NCBI RefSeq assembly: GCF_017876575.1
Contig: NZ_JAGIOE010000001.1
Span: 1,488,001-1,552,000, forward strand
Reading direction: 5' to 3'
DNA from: Paeniglutamicibacter psychrophenolicus
GTDB lineage: Bacteria; Actinomycetota; Actinomycetes; Actinomycetales; Micrococcaceae
DNA: 64,000 nucleotides
The translations under genes and the position numbers were made by a program. Each line of letters opens with the position of its first letter. The first letter of the stretch is position 1. The notes beneath the pieces are model-generated. The model ran no database searches. It saw nothing but the letters and a program-made list of their open reading frames with translations, and had not been told where the DNA came from. Below are positions 33,613-42,854 of the stretch, piece after piece.

Positions 33613-34749
33613 TCACAGGGCGGGAATGGTGTTCGTCAGGCGGGCTGCGGACTCGCGCAGCGCCGCGGCGGCGGCCTCGGGGGTGACATCCCCGATGAAC
33701 GCGCCCATGGCGGCCTCGGAGCCGGCCAGGTACTTGAGCTTGTTCTCGGCGCGGCGCGGGGAAGTCAGCTGCAGGTGCAGCCAGGCCTCGGTGCGGTGCT
33801 CGTGGGTCCGCGGGGCCTGGAACCAGCCGGAGATGTACGGGGTGGGGGTGGAATACAGCCCGTCCACGGTGAGCAGCAGCCGGTGGTACATCGCGGCCAG
33901 CTCGTCGCGCTCATCTCCGGTCAGCTCGCCCAGGTCCGCGACCTGGCGGTGCGGAACCAGGTGGACCTCCACGGGCATGCGCGCGGCATAGGGCACGAAG
34001 GTGGTGAAGTGGGTGCCGCGTTCGAGCACGCGCCGCCCGTCGGCGACCTCGAAGTCCAGGACGTCGGCCATGAGGTTGTTCCCGGTGCGAGCCCTGTGTG
34101 CGGCGGCCCGCGCCAGGTGGTTCTCCGTGCGCGGGGTGGTGTACGGGTAGGCATAGACCTGCCCGTGCGGGTGGTGCAGCGTCACCCCGATCTCGGCTCC
34201 CCGGTTCTCGAACGGGAAGACCTGCTCGATGCCCTCAAGCGCGCCCAGTTCCGTGGTGCGCTGGGCCCACGCCTCGATCACGGTGCGGATGCGGCGCTCG
34301 CCGAGCGTGGTGAGCGAATCGGTGTGCCCGGGGCCGAAGGCAATGACCTCGCAGCGGCCGTGGGACGGGCGCTGCGCGCCGAGTTCGGCCTCCACCTGCG
34401 AGGCGTGCTGCCCGGGCCCGAAGGAGGGGAAGCGGTTTTCGAAGACCACGACGTCGTAGGTGTCCGCCGGGATCTCGCTGGCCATGTCCGCGCGCGTGGG
34501 GCACAGCGGGCATTCGCTGGCCGCTGGCAGGTGCGTGCGGCCCTGGCGATGGGCGGCGAAGGAAATCCAGTCCCCGGCCAGCGCGTCGTAGCGCAGTTGC
34601 GAGGTTGCCGGGCGGGCGGGCAGGTCGCGGGTGTCGGCCGGGGCGGTGAAACCGGCCGGGACCGTGGCCTCGTCGAAGAAATAGAGCAGCTCACGTCCGT
34701 CCGCCAGGGTGGTGCGCACCGGTTCGCTCGGGCTGGGGTTCTGGTCCAC
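33613..34749 (-). CDS. galT: Galactose-1-phosphate uridylyltransferase
   Basis: 378 aa from GTG 34749, chosen because AAGGAG lies 5 bases upstream; an ATG seven codons earlier is the alternative. The catalytic histidine motif HPHGQVYAYP and the zinc pair ECPLCPTR near residue 110 mark it as GalT. It exchanges UMP between UDP-glucose and galactose-1-phosphate in the Leloir pathway. It is the first gene of the operon with galK; the divergent DeoR regulator at 35019 is the probable repressor. Confidence 0.96.
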   Translation of the reverse strand: MDQNPSPSEPVRTTLADGRELLYFFDEATVPAGFTAPADTRDLPARPATSQLRYDALAGDWISFAAHRQGRTHLPAASECPLCPTRADMASEIPADTYDVVVFENRFPSFGPGQHASQVEAELGAQRPSHGRCEVIAFGPGHTDSLTTLGERRIRTVIEAWAQRTTELGALEGIEQVFPFENRGAEIGVTLHHPHGQVYAYPYTTPRTENHLARAAAHRARTGNNLMADVLDFEVADGRRVLERGTHFTTFVPYAARMPVEVHLVPHRQVADLGELTGDERDELAAMYHRLLLTVDGLYSTPTPYISGWFQAPRTHEHRTEAWLHLQLTSPRRAENKLKYLAGSEAAMGAFIGDVTPEAAAAALRESAARLTNTIPAL

Positions 34750-34939
34750 TGCTGCTCCTTGGCGAGACATGTCAACGATTCAAATCAAACAATATCGATC
34801 AAATTCTATCAGAAGGCAACGTGAGACGGAAGGGCGGGAGCGTGCTCCCACGTGCCCGCTGCCGGGCCTCCGCAACATTCGTGGATGTGGCCCCCGGGAA
34901 AATCCCGGCATGGGCCGGCGGAGTCTTTCCGCGCAACTT

Positions 34940-34966
34940 CGAACACCAAACGACGATTTGTGTTCG
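34940..34966. promoter_or_regulatory. Operator-like inverted repeat between galT and the DeoR gene
   Basis: CGAACAC at 34940-34946 and GTGTTCG at 34960-34966 are perfect arms; the inner CAAA/TTTG extends them with one bulged base. It lies 53 bp upstream of the DeoR start. It suits a divergent regulatory site controlling galTK, the DeoR gene or both. Confidence 0.5.
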
Positions 34967-35018
34967 TTTTTTCGCTACGATGGATTACTGAACCAGATGC
35001 CCAACCGAACGGATCGCC

Positions 35019-35795
35019 ATGACCGAGATGCTGGCCAGTGCCAGGCAACAACGCATCCTCGATGCCCTGCGCGAACGAGAGCAGGTGCGCGTGACATCCC
35101 TTGCCGCCGAGCTGGGCGTCTCGGAGATGACGGTGCGGCGCGACCTGAACGCGCTGGCCGAGCGTGGCGCGCTGGTCAAGGTCCACGGAGGGGCCACGCT
35201 GGATGCCGCCCCGACCAGCAGCGAGCCGGGCTTCACGCACAAGCTCGCACTGGAATCCGGAGAAAAGCAGGCCATTGCCCAGGCCGCCGTGAAGCTGATC
35301 AAGCCCGGCATGTCGATCGCGCTGAACTCGGGCACCACCACCTACGCCCTGGCCTCGCAGTGCACCGGCATCAAGGACCTGACCGTGGTGACCAACTCCC
35401 CGCGGATCGCCGAGATCTTCTATGCGGCGGCGAACCCGAGCCAGAACATCATCCTCACCGGCGGGATCCGCACCGTTTCCGACGCACTGGTCGGGCCGCT
35501 GGCCCTGTCCGCGCTGGGCCAGCTCCATGTCGACATCCTCTTCCTGGGTGTCCACGGCATGACCGTCGAGGACGGATTCACGACCCCGAACATGCTCGAG
35601 GCGCAGACCAACCAGGCCTTCATCAGGGCTGCGGCACGGCAGATCATCGTGGCAGACCACACCAAGTGGGGAGTGACCGGGTTGTGCCAGATCGCCCCGC
35701 TGTCCCAGGTCGACGCGCTGATCACAGGAACACGTCTGGACGAGGAAGCCAAGGTCCTGCTGCGCCAGGCCCTGGACACGCTGATCCTGGCCTGA
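35019..35795 (+). CDS. DeoR/GlpR-family sugar operon regulator
   Basis: 258 aa. The N-terminal winged HTH contains LAAELGVSEMTVRRDLNAL and the DeoR wing VKVHGGATL. The C-terminal DeoRC sugar-phosphate domain contains ALNSGTTTYALA, VTNSPRIAEIFY, and ADHTKWG. Members repress sugar catabolic operons and are released by a phosphorylated sugar. Divergent placement from galT makes it the likely repressor of galactose use, with galactose-1-phosphate or a derivative as effector (inferred). Confidence 0.92.
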   Translation: MTEMLASARQQRILDALREREQVRVTSLAAELGVSEMTVRRDLNALAERGALVKVHGGATLDAAPTSSEPGFTHKLALESGEKQAIAQAAVKLIKPGMSIALNSGTTTYALASQCTGIKDLTVVTNSPRIAEIFYAAANPSQNIILTGGIRTVSDALVGPLALSALGQLHVDILFLGVHGMTVEDGFTTPNMLEAQTNQAFIRAAARQIIVADHTKWGVTGLCQIAPLSQVDALITGTRLDEEAKVLLRQALDTLILA

Positions 35796-35813
35796 TCCGT
35801 GTTCGACCCTTTC

Positions 35814-36308
35814 CTAGAACAGGGTTGCCTCGGGCGGCGGCTCGATGCCCTCAAGGCGCAGCAGGAACAGCTTGGCGTCGAGCCCTCCGGCATATCCGGT
35901 CAGCGAGCCGTCCGCACCGATGACCCGGTGGCACGGAACGATGATCGAGATCGGGTTGCGCCCGTTGGCGGTTCCCACCGCCCGGGTCAGCTTCTCGTCG
36001 CCCAGTGCCAGGGCCAGCTGGCCGTAGGTGCGGGAGGTGCCGAATTCAATGCGAGCCAGTTGCTCCCAGACCCGCTTCTGGAAATCGGTTCCCCGTGCAT
36101 CCAGCGGCACCCCGAATGTGGTCCGGGTGCCGGCGAAGTATTCGGCAAGCTCGCCCGCGCATTGGGAGATGAGCGGGTCGTCTGCCGCCGAGTCCAGCAG
36201 CTGCCCCAGCGCCTCGGGGTCCGGCGGGTGGGAGTGGTTTTCCATGTAGATCCCGGTGATCCCGCGGGTCGAGGCCACGATCCGCAGCTCGCCGAGGGGC
36301 GAGTCCAT
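35814..36308 (-). CDS. ogt: Methylated-DNA-protein-cysteine methyltransferase
   Basis: 164 aa from ATG 36308; a TTG at 36341 overlapping the end of the upstream gene is an alternative. The active site IIVPCHRVIG puts the methyl-accepting cysteine at residue 126. The N-terminal domain starts MDSPLGELRIVAS, and the family helix DFQKRVWEQLARIEFG is present. It removes O6-alkyl from guanine by a suicidal transfer. It lies just downstream of the epimerase gene on the same strand. Confidence 0.94.
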   Translation of the reverse strand: MDSPLGELRIVASTRGITGIYMENHSHPPDPEALGQLLDSAADDPLISQCAGELAEYFAGTRTTFGVPLDARGTDFQKRVWEQLARIEFGTSRTYGQLALALGDEKLTRAVGTANGRNPISIIVPCHRVIGADGSLTGYAGGLDAKLFLLRLEGIEPPPEATLF

Positions 36309-36333
36309 TACCGCGTGGCGAAGCCGGCGTTCC

Positions 36334-37734
36334 TCAGCCAAGGATCTGCCCCAACGCCGCCTCGAAGTCGGGGTGGGCGAACTCGAACCCGGCATCGGCC
36401 AGGACCCTGGAGGTCACGTGCCGTCCGGCGGTGCCCAGGGCCGGATCGGTGTGCAGCAGCACCGCGCCGGCTGCCAGCACCGGTGCCGGGGTGGACAGCG
36501 AGAACCTGCGCAGTGGCCCGGGTGCCACCCGGGCACGCAGCGCGGCCATCATCTGGCTATTGCGCACCGGGTGCGGGGCAGCCAGGTGGATGATCCCGGA
36601 CGGGAGGACGAGGTTTTCCTCCAGCCCCAGGGCCGCGCGGACGATGCGCAGCCAATCTGCCAGGTGGATCCAGCTGACCCATTGCTCCCCGCCGGCCACG
36701 GGGCCGCCCAGGCCGACCCGGGCCAGCAGCGAGAGCCGGTCCACCAGCGGGCTCTCCTGCTCGAAGACCAGGGAGGTGCGCAGGATGTTCAACCGCTTCG
36801 TGTGCGCTCCGGCCGCCGCTTCTTCCCAGGGCTTGGCCACCCCTGTCATCTGCGCCAGCGCGGCCGTGCCGGTGGGCAGGGGCGAATCCTCGGTGAGGTG
36901 CCGCTCTCCGGCGTCGGCGAAGATCGCGGTGGTGCTGGCCTGCAGGAACGCGGCCAGCGGTTCCGGGGCGGCATTCGAGGCGTCCACCAGCGCGCGGGTG
37001 GAATCCACGCGCGAGGAACGCAGGCGCGCGATGTTGGCCTCGGTCGGCGGCAGGTCCACCAGTTCCCCGGCCAGGTTCAGCACCGCGGTGTCGCGTCCGG
37101 CGCGATACAACTTGGTTGACCAGGGGCCCTGGTTCTTCCCGTCCCACAGGACCTGGGTGTAGGGGCTGTCGGGACGGACGGTGCGGGTGAGGATCGTGAC
37201 CTCGTGCCCGCGGCAGTACAGGTCCGCCGCGGCGCGTGAGCCGAGGAACCCGTGGCCCCCGGCAATGACGATGCGCAACTCCTGCGTGGGGGTTCCGCCG
37301 GCCAGCGCGTAGAGCCGGGCGCAGTTCTCGGCGAAGTGCGCGGCAATCGGCTTGGCCGCGGTCTCGGCGAACACGACCGATGCCGGGCCGGCGACCGAGA
37401 CCGACTGGGTCAGCTCGGTGCCCCCGGGAACCTCGCGCAGCGACCAGTCCACCAGCAGGTGCCCGCCGGGCTGCGGCTGGCGCCAGGCGATGGAGGCGCC
37501 CTCGTCGAACCTGGTGATGGTTGCCGCAGGTGCGGTGGCCGAATGGATCGGTCCGATAAACTTCCCCGCGGGGGCCAGCTCCAGTTCGGTCCCGGCGGCC
37601 GCCGGCACTTCGTGCGGTTCCAGGCGCGCAACGGCCCGGTTCCATTGGGGAACCCGGGACGGGTCGCGCAGCACCTCCCACACCGAGGCGACGGGACGTG
37701 CGAGGAAGTGGGTTTGCGTGCGCTGCCAGGCCAT
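36334..37734 (-). CDS. SRPBCC domain fused to TIGR01777-type epimerase
   Basis: 466 aa. Residues 1-145 form a START-like SRPBCC domain (RPVASVWEVLRDPSRVPQW). From about 155, an SDR domain begins with IVIAGGHGFLGSRAAAD, the NADP loop, followed by AVLNLAGE and the family end VNxxQ-type region NSQMMAALRARV. The C-terminal DUF1731 segment has FSLSTPAPVL and VLADAGFEFAHPDFEAAL. Such two-domain proteins occur near cell-division or lipid genes in actinobacteria, function unknown. It is in an operon-like arrangement upstream of ogt. Confidence 0.88.
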   Translation of the reverse strand: MAWQRTQTHFLARPVASVWEVLRDPSRVPQWNRAVARLEPHEVPAAAGTELELAPAGKFIGPIHSATAPAATITRFDEGASIAWRQPQPGGHLLVDWSLREVPGGTELTQSVSVAGPASVVFAETAAKPIAAHFAENCARLYALAGGTPTQELRIVIAGGHGFLGSRAAADLYCRGHEVTILTRTVRPDSPYTQVLWDGKNQGPWSTKLYRAGRDTAVLNLAGELVDLPPTEANIARLRSSRVDSTRALVDASNAAPEPLAAFLQASTTAIFADAGERHLTEDSPLPTGTAALAQMTGVAKPWEEAAAGAHTKRLNILRTSLVFEQESPLVDRLSLLARVGLGGPVAGGEQWVSWIHLADWLRIVRAALGLEENLVLPSGIIHLAAPHPVRNSQMMAALRARVAPGPLRRFSLSTPAPVLAAGAVLLHTDPALGTAGRHVTSRVLADAGFEFAHPDFEAALGQILG

Positions 37735-37764
37735 GGTCCCAGCTTAGCCACCCGGACTGGCGTG

Positions 37765-39285
37765 CTACACCCCCGTGACGAACTCGGCCAGGGCGGCCAG
37801 CTGTGCGGCGCGCACGGCCGGGTCCAGGTACATCATGTGCCCGGCGGCGTGGTAGTGGTGGCTGAAGCGTGCCCGGGCTGCCGCCGGGACATCCAGGTGC
37901 GCCCAGACGTATTCGGCGGCATAGTGCGGGGTGGCGCCGTCGTGGTAGCCGTAGTCCACGTGCACGCGCAGCTCGGGGATGTCGATGAGCAGGCGCTCGA
38001 GGTCCCCGGTGACGTCGATGGGCTTGCCCTCGAAGGCGTCGTAGCTCCACGGGTGCACCCGGCCGGTGAGCACCTCGTAGGGCAGGTCCGATTCGTAGCC
38101 GAGCTCGGCGCGCACGTAGTGGTTGATGGCCGCGGCGTAGGCCGGGGTGATGGCCCGCAGCGAGGGATCGTCCCAGGTGTGGGATTCCTGCAGGCGCGGG
38201 GGAACCCCGGTGAAGCGCCCGTCGATGCGCCCGACCATCAGCCCGTTTTCGCGCAGCAGCTCGGTGGCGAACTCCATGTAGTCCCAGCGCAGGTTGGTGC
38301 GCCGGATGAAGGATTCCGAGAGCGTGGTGAGCTCGGCCAGGTGCTTGACCACGCCGTCGAACTTGCGCTTGGACAGCCGGTTGCCCAGGTGCAGGGCCAC
38401 CACGTAGTCGCCCGAGGCGTAGTCCTCGGCATCGCGCACGATCTCTTCCAGCGGGCGGTTGCCGTGCCGGCCGTGGTAGTGGGCGATCGCCGCGTAGGTG
38501 GGCAGGTGCAGGGCGTAGGGGGTGTCGTTGCCCGGGGCGAAGTCCAGGGTGGACATGTTCAGCACGGTGGAGATCAGCCCCAGCCCGTTGACCGCCATGC
38601 CGTGGGCCTCCTGCAGGCGCCGGGCCACGGCCACCGCGCGCATGGTGCCGTAGGACTCGCCAACCAGGTACTTGGGGGAGAGCCAGCGCTGGTTGCGTGT
38701 GACCCAGAGCCGGATGACCTCGGCGACCAGGTCGCGGTCGGCGGTGAAGGAATGGAATTCGTCGGTGGTGCCGCCCTCAACGACGCGGGAGAACCCGGTG
38801 TTCACCGGGTCGATCATCACCACGTCGGCGTGCTCGAGCAGCGACTCGGGGTTGTCGATGACCCCGTAGGGTGCCGGGGTCATGTTTCCCACGTCCCCGG
38901 AATCGACGATGCGCGGGCCCAGCAGGCCCATGTGCAGCCAGAGGCTGGCCGAGCCGGGACCGCCGTTGAAGGCGAACACCACCGGCCGCCGGTTGGCCGC
39001 CACCACTCCGGCGGGCTTCTTGGCGCGGGACTTGGTCCCGTTCCCGCCGGCGGATGCTTCCTCGGTCTCGGCGGTGTAGGCGACCAGGAAGATCTCCGCC
39101 TTGGCATTGAAGCCCTCGGTCTTGCCCTCGGCGTCTTCTTCCTTGCGCAGCACCAGCCGGCCGGTGGTGCTGGAGTAGCGCAAGCCGGAGGCGGTGCGGT
39201 GGCTGCGGGTGACAAAGTCGTCCACGACCTCGGGCTTGGGGGTGGTCTCGGGCGCGTTCGGGGAGGGAACAGAGGCATCAGGCAT
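37765..39285 (-). CDS. S10 serine-carboxypeptidase family protein
   Basis: 506 aa. The oxyanion region FNGGPGSASLWLHMG, the nucleophile serine in LVGESYGTMRAV and the catalytic histidine in YHAAGHMMYLDP are in the S10 order. The aspartate is expected in the region before DGATPHY. No signal peptide is seen: the first 60 residues are hydrophilic, so a cytosolic or atypically secreted form is suggested. Two runs of charged residues (about 35-60 and 75-90) are inserts of variable nature. The substrate peptide is unknown. Confidence 0.85.
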   Translation of the reverse strand: MPDASVPSPNAPETTPKPEVVDDFVTRSHRTASGLRYSSTTGRLVLRKEEDAEGKTEGFNAKAEIFLVAYTAETEEASAGGNGTKSRAKKPAGVVAANRRPVVFAFNGGPGSASLWLHMGLLGPRIVDSGDVGNMTPAPYGVIDNPESLLEHADVVMIDPVNTGFSRVVEGGTTDEFHSFTADRDLVAEVIRLWVTRNQRWLSPKYLVGESYGTMRAVAVARRLQEAHGMAVNGLGLISTVLNMSTLDFAPGNDTPYALHLPTYAAIAHYHGRHGNRPLEEIVRDAEDYASGDYVVALHLGNRLSKRKFDGVVKHLAELTTLSESFIRRTNLRWDYMEFATELLRENGLMVGRIDGRFTGVPPRLQESHTWDDPSLRAITPAYAAAINHYVRAELGYESDLPYEVLTGRVHPWSYDAFEGKPIDVTGDLERLLIDIPELRVHVDYGYHDGATPHYAAEYVWAHLDVPAAARARFSHHYHAAGHMMYLDPAVRAAQLAALAEFVTGV

Positions 39286-39434
39286 GCCACGATCCTATCC
39301 TTGAAAACCCGTGGTTTCCCGGTGCGCCCGCGCCCGGCGGTGACGGGAGAAAACGGAAGCGGCGGTGGATTCGCGGGGCCGCTTGGGCCTTTCGATGAAT
39401 CCACCGCCGGATCACGGCGTCGCTGGTGCTGCGG

Positions 39435-39842
39435 CTAGACCTGCGGTGCGTTCCCGTAGGGGTTGGCCGGAGGTGCCGGCGGGCCCGCGGGGCCGCCGAA
39501 CGAGGGTCCGTTGCCGCCCGGGTAGGTGCCCGGGGCGGGCAGGTTGGAGCCAGCGGCGTTGCCGCCGGCAAGGCGCACCAGTTCGCCGGTGTTCTGCGCG
39601 GTGCGGATCGTGGCGATCAACGATTCCAGGCCCATGCGTGCCAGGGCCAGGTAGATCAGCACCACCAGCGGGCCGACCACGATCATCGCGAAGAAGCCCC
39701 AGGCGACCTGCCGGGAGGCGAACGCACCGATCACGATGGCCAGGTACAGGATGCCCAGGCCGATGGTGATCAGGATGTAGACGATCTTGACGACCTTGGG
39801 GGTGATAAAGCTGTCGAAGTTGAAATCAAAAAGTTCTTTCAT
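39435..39842 (-). CDS. DUF4282 family membrane protein
   Basis: 135 aa from ATG 39842 with GAGAGGAAAG just before; the frame continues upstream but lacks a good start site. The N-terminus MKELFDFNFDSFITPKVVK and the two helices VYILITIGLGILYLAIVIGA and WGFFAMIVVGPLVVLIYLAL match DUF4282. The tail is Pro/Gly-rich and ends near PANPYGNAPQV. No function is known. It lies between the S10 peptidase and putP, separated by a strong terminator. Confidence 0.82.
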   Translation of the reverse strand: MKELFDFNFDSFITPKVVKIVYILITIGLGILYLAIVIGAFASRQVAWGFFAMIVVGPLVVLIYLALARMGLESLIATIRTAQNTGELVRLAGGNAAGSNLPAPGTYPGGNGPSFGGPAGPPAPPANPYGNAPQV

Positions 39843-39908
39843 GCGGCTTTCCTCTCTCAGGGGGTCTTTGTATAAGCGAATGATTATTTGTCGTTCCAAG
39901 TCAAACAC

Positions 39909-39949
39909 GACAGGGCTCCCTCGCCGAAAATCGGAGAGGGAGCCCTGTC
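39909..39949. terminator. Strong hairpin at the end of putP
   Basis: GACAGGGCTCCCTC at 39909-39922 pairs perfectly with GAGGGAGCCCTGTC at 39936-39949, with CCGA/TCGG extending the stem. It sits just downstream of the minus-strand putP stop; a T-run is weak on that strand. Confidence 0.7.
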
Positions 39950-39964
39950 ACATCAACGCGTTGG

Positions 39965-41494
39965 CTACGGGGCGATGGGTGCCTCGACGTAGGGTGCGTT
40001 CTCCTCGATTTCCGCTTCCATCGCGGAGAACTCATCCTCGATGGCGGCGTTGTGCTTGTAGGTGGCACGGGAGACCAGCACGGCAACGACGAGGTTGAGC
40101 ACGAAGCCCGGAACGATCTCGTACATGGCCGAGGACAACACATCGATGTTGCCCCAGACGAAGACCGTCACGGCGCCGGTGAGCATGCCCGCCAGGGCGC
40201 CGGTGGAGGACAGCTTGCGCCAGTACAGGCTCAGCAGCACGATCGGTCCGAAGGCCGCGCCGAAGCCGGCCCAGGCGAAGGAAACCAGCTCCAGGATGCT
40301 TGAGTTCCGGTTCAGGGCCAGCGCAGCTGCGACGATGGCCACGACCAGCACGCCGGTGCGCCCGAGCATGACTTCGCGCTTGGGGCTCAGCTTCTTGCCG
40401 GCGATGTTGTACAAATCCTCGACCAGGGCCGAGGAACAGACGATCAGCTGCGAGGACATGGTGGACATGATGGCCGCCAGCACCGCGGCGAGCACCAGCC
40501 CGGCCACGAACGGGTGGAAGAAGATCTGGCTCAGCAACAGGAAGACCGTCTCCGGGTCGGTGATCTCCTTTTCCGGGCTGCCGGCAAAGTAGGCGATGCC
40601 GACCAGCGCGGTGACGATTGCGCCCAGTGCCGTGAGCATCATCCAGCCAATGCCGATCCGGCGGGCCGTCTTGGCCTCGGACGGGGAGCGCAGGGCCATG
40701 AAGCGCACGATGATGTGCGGCTGGCCGAAGTAGCCCAGGCCCCAGGCTGCGGTGGAGAAGATGGCGACGGCGGCCAGGAAGCCATTGGTCGTGTTGAAGG
40801 ACGAGAACAGGTTCAGCGCCTCCGGGTTGACCTGCGTGATCTTTTCACCGATTTGCCCGATGTTGCCCATCTGGAAGATGGCCACGATCGGGACGGCAAT
40901 GAGCGCGGCAAACATCAGCAGCCCCTGGGCCACGTCGGTGAGGGTTGCCCCGAGGAATCCCCCAAAGAGCGTGTAGAGCAGCGTGACGGCGGCAACCACG
41001 AACAGGCCGGTGAAGTAGTTCCAGCCGAAGGAGGACTCGAAGAACTTTCCGGCGGCCACCATGCCGGAGGAGACGTAGAAGGTGAAGAACGCCAGGATGA
41101 TCACCGAGGCGGCGATGCGCAGGAAATGGCTGTTGTCCTTCAGGCGCTTCTCGAAGAAGCTCGGGATGGTGATCGCGTTCTGTGCCACCGCCGTGTAGGA
41201 GCGCAGGCGCGGGGCCACGAACTTCCAGTTCAGCCACGCGCCGATGGTCAGGCCGATGGCGATCCAGGCCTCGATGAGGCCATTGAGGTAGATCGCGCCG
41301 GGCAGGCCCATCAGCAGCCAGCCGGACATGTCGGAGGCGCCGGCGGAGAGCGCAGCAACCCCGGGCTTCAACCCGCGGCCCGCGAGCATGTAGTCGTCGA
41401 TGTTGTTGGTGCGCTTGAATGCGAAGTAGCCGATGCCCAGCATGGCGGCAAGGTACACCGCGATGGCTATCAGCTGGAATGTTGAATCGGACAT
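39965..41494 (-). CDS. putP: Sodium/proline symporter
   Basis: 509 aa from ATG 41494 with GAGGACC before it. About 13 membrane helices with SSS-family motifs: GYFAFKRTNNIDDYMLAGRG near the N-terminus, SAGASDMSGWLLMGLPGAIY (sodium site) and the central WGLGYFGQPHIIVRFMALRS. It imports proline with Na+. The putA gene lies 1.4 kb away with a LysR gene between, so import and oxidation of proline are probably regulated together. Confidence 0.94.
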   Translation of the reverse strand: MSDSTFQLIAIAVYLAAMLGIGYFAFKRTNNIDDYMLAGRGLKPGVAALSAGASDMSGWLLMGLPGAIYLNGLIEAWIAIGLTIGAWLNWKFVAPRLRSYTAVAQNAITIPSFFEKRLKDNSHFLRIAASVIILAFFTFYVSSGMVAAGKFFESSFGWNYFTGLFVVAAVTLLYTLFGGFLGATLTDVAQGLLMFAALIAVPIVAIFQMGNIGQIGEKITQVNPEALNLFSSFNTTNGFLAAVAIFSTAAWGLGYFGQPHIIVRFMALRSPSEAKTARRIGIGWMMLTALGAIVTALVGIAYFAGSPEKEITDPETVFLLLSQIFFHPFVAGLVLAAVLAAIMSTMSSQLIVCSSALVEDLYNIAGKKLSPKREVMLGRTGVLVVAIVAAALALNRNSSILELVSFAWAGFGAAFGPIVLLSLYWRKLSSTGALAGMLTGAVTVFVWGNIDVLSSAMYEIVPGFVLNLVVAVLVSRATYKHNAAIEDEFSAMEAEIEENAPYVEAPIAP

Positions 41495-41676
41495 GATGGG
41501 GTCCTCATGAAGGTTGGGGCGTCCCGGGGAAGGGTGATCTCCGGGGTCTTTCGTTGCCGGCGGCACGGTTGCACTGCCGCACCGGCACGTGCCTATGGAA
41601 CGCAACCGGTCTCGAGTATGACAGCAAAGTTCGCCGGGTTGTGGCGGCCCTCACGCCGCCGTTACGCGTTTGTGAT

Positions 41677-42621
41677 CTAAGTAACCGTACTATCACCGAC
41701 GGCATGCGGTCCCGGAAGCGCCACCGCCTGCTCGTGCAGCGCCCTGCGCACGGCCACCAATCCGGGGTGCTGCGCGGAGGAATGGCGCATGGCGGTGAAG
41801 ATGGTCCGGTGCGGGGCGCCGGGCAAATCGACCACGCGCAGGTCCCGGGCCCGGTAGGCCCAGACCAAATCCGGCAGCAGGGCCACGGCATTGCCGGATT
41901 CGACCAGTCGCACGTGGGCCTGCAGGTCCGCGGTCTCGTAGCGCACGTCCGGCTCGAAGCCCGCGGTGCGGCAGGCCTGCTCGGCCCAGTGCCTGGAGGC
42001 CGCGCCGCGCGGCTCCATAACCCAGGGGAGGCCCGCCGCGGCCTCGATGGAGGAGACATGGCGGAACTCCGTGGGCATCTCGTCGTTGTTTCCCGGCAGC
42101 GCCAGGCGGATGGCGTCGTGGGCCAGGATCTTGCGGTCCAGGGCCTTGTAGTGCGGGGCCGCATGCCCGGGGTACTGCTCGGCGACGACCAGGTCGAAAT
42201 CCCGCGCCCACGTCTCATGCAGTGCGGTTTCCGGCTCGTGCTGCACCATCTCGACCCGCAAGTGCGGGTACTGTCGCCGCAGCTCGCGCAGCACCGGGGG
42301 AATCAGCGAGAGCACCGCGGTCTGGAACACCGCCAGGCGCACCGTCCCGGCAATCGCCGGCTGGGTCGAGGCGAGATCGGCCTCGGCCCGTTCCATGGAG
42401 TCGAGCAACTCGTCGGTGTGGGCGACCAGGACCTCGGCCTGCGGGGTCAGTTGCAGGCGCCGGCCGACCTTGCGCAGCAGCTTCACGCCGGTTTCCTTTT
42501 CCAGCAGCGAAAGCTGCTGGGAAACGGATGAGGGGCTGTAGCTCAGGGCGTCGGAAACCTCGGCGATGGTGCCGCGGATGCTCAGCTCGCGCAGCAGCCG
42601 CAGGCGGCGGATTTCAAGCAT
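41677..42621 (-). CDS. LysR-family regulator, divergent from putA
   Basis: 314 aa. The N-terminal HTH LSIRGTIAEVSDALSYSPSSVSQQLSLLEKETG (given here as positions about 14-46 in part) is typical of LysR. The C-terminal ligand domain contains GTVRLAVFQTAVLSLIPPVL and LPWVMEPRGAASR. The gene sits between putP (same strand, downstream) and putA (divergent). Two direct GCCGAAGT repeats 33 bp apart in the divergent region are the expected type of LysR sites. Activation of putA and putP by proline is inferred. Its 5' start is at 42621. Confidence 0.9.
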   Translation of the reverse strand: MLEIRRLRLLRELSIRGTIAEVSDALSYSPSSVSQQLSLLEKETGVKLLRKVGRRLQLTPQAEVLVAHTDELLDSMERAEADLASTQPAIAGTVRLAVFQTAVLSLIPPVLRELRRQYPHLRVEMVQHEPETALHETWARDFDLVVAEQYPGHAAPHYKALDRKILAHDAIRLALPGNNDEMPTEFRHVSSIEAAAGLPWVMEPRGAASRHWAEQACRTAGFEPDVRYETADLQAHVRLVESGNAVALLPDLVWAYRARDLRVVDLPGAPHRTIFTAMRHSSAQHPGLVAVRRALHEQAVALPGPHAVGDSTVT

Positions 42622-42696
42622 GGTTGGCTCCCTGGGATGCTCGGAGGGGCCGCCGGAATGCGGCCTTTGTCGACACCCCAACGATACATTGGGAAA

Positions 42697-42739
42697 GCCG
42701 AAGTAAATCGTTCGGGTTTGTTCACTTTTGCCGAAGTGA
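42697..42739. promoter_or_regulatory. LysR-type binding region between the LysR gene and putA
   Basis: GCCGAAGT occurs at 42697-42704 and again at 42730-42737, three helical turns apart. CCGAA (42698-42702) and TTCGG (42711-42715) form one inverted pair; TCACTT (42722-42727) and AAGTGA (42734-42739) form another. This two-site layout is typical of LysR recognition and activation sites. Confidence 0.5.
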
Positions 42740-42854
42740 TGGTTGGGTCCATACTGACTGGTGAACCCGCCTATCAAAGCGACACCTTTCGTGTGCAAGA
42801 TGGGTAGTGGTAGCCCCTTTTCAGCCACCCACTTTCCTCCAAGGAGAAGCAGCC

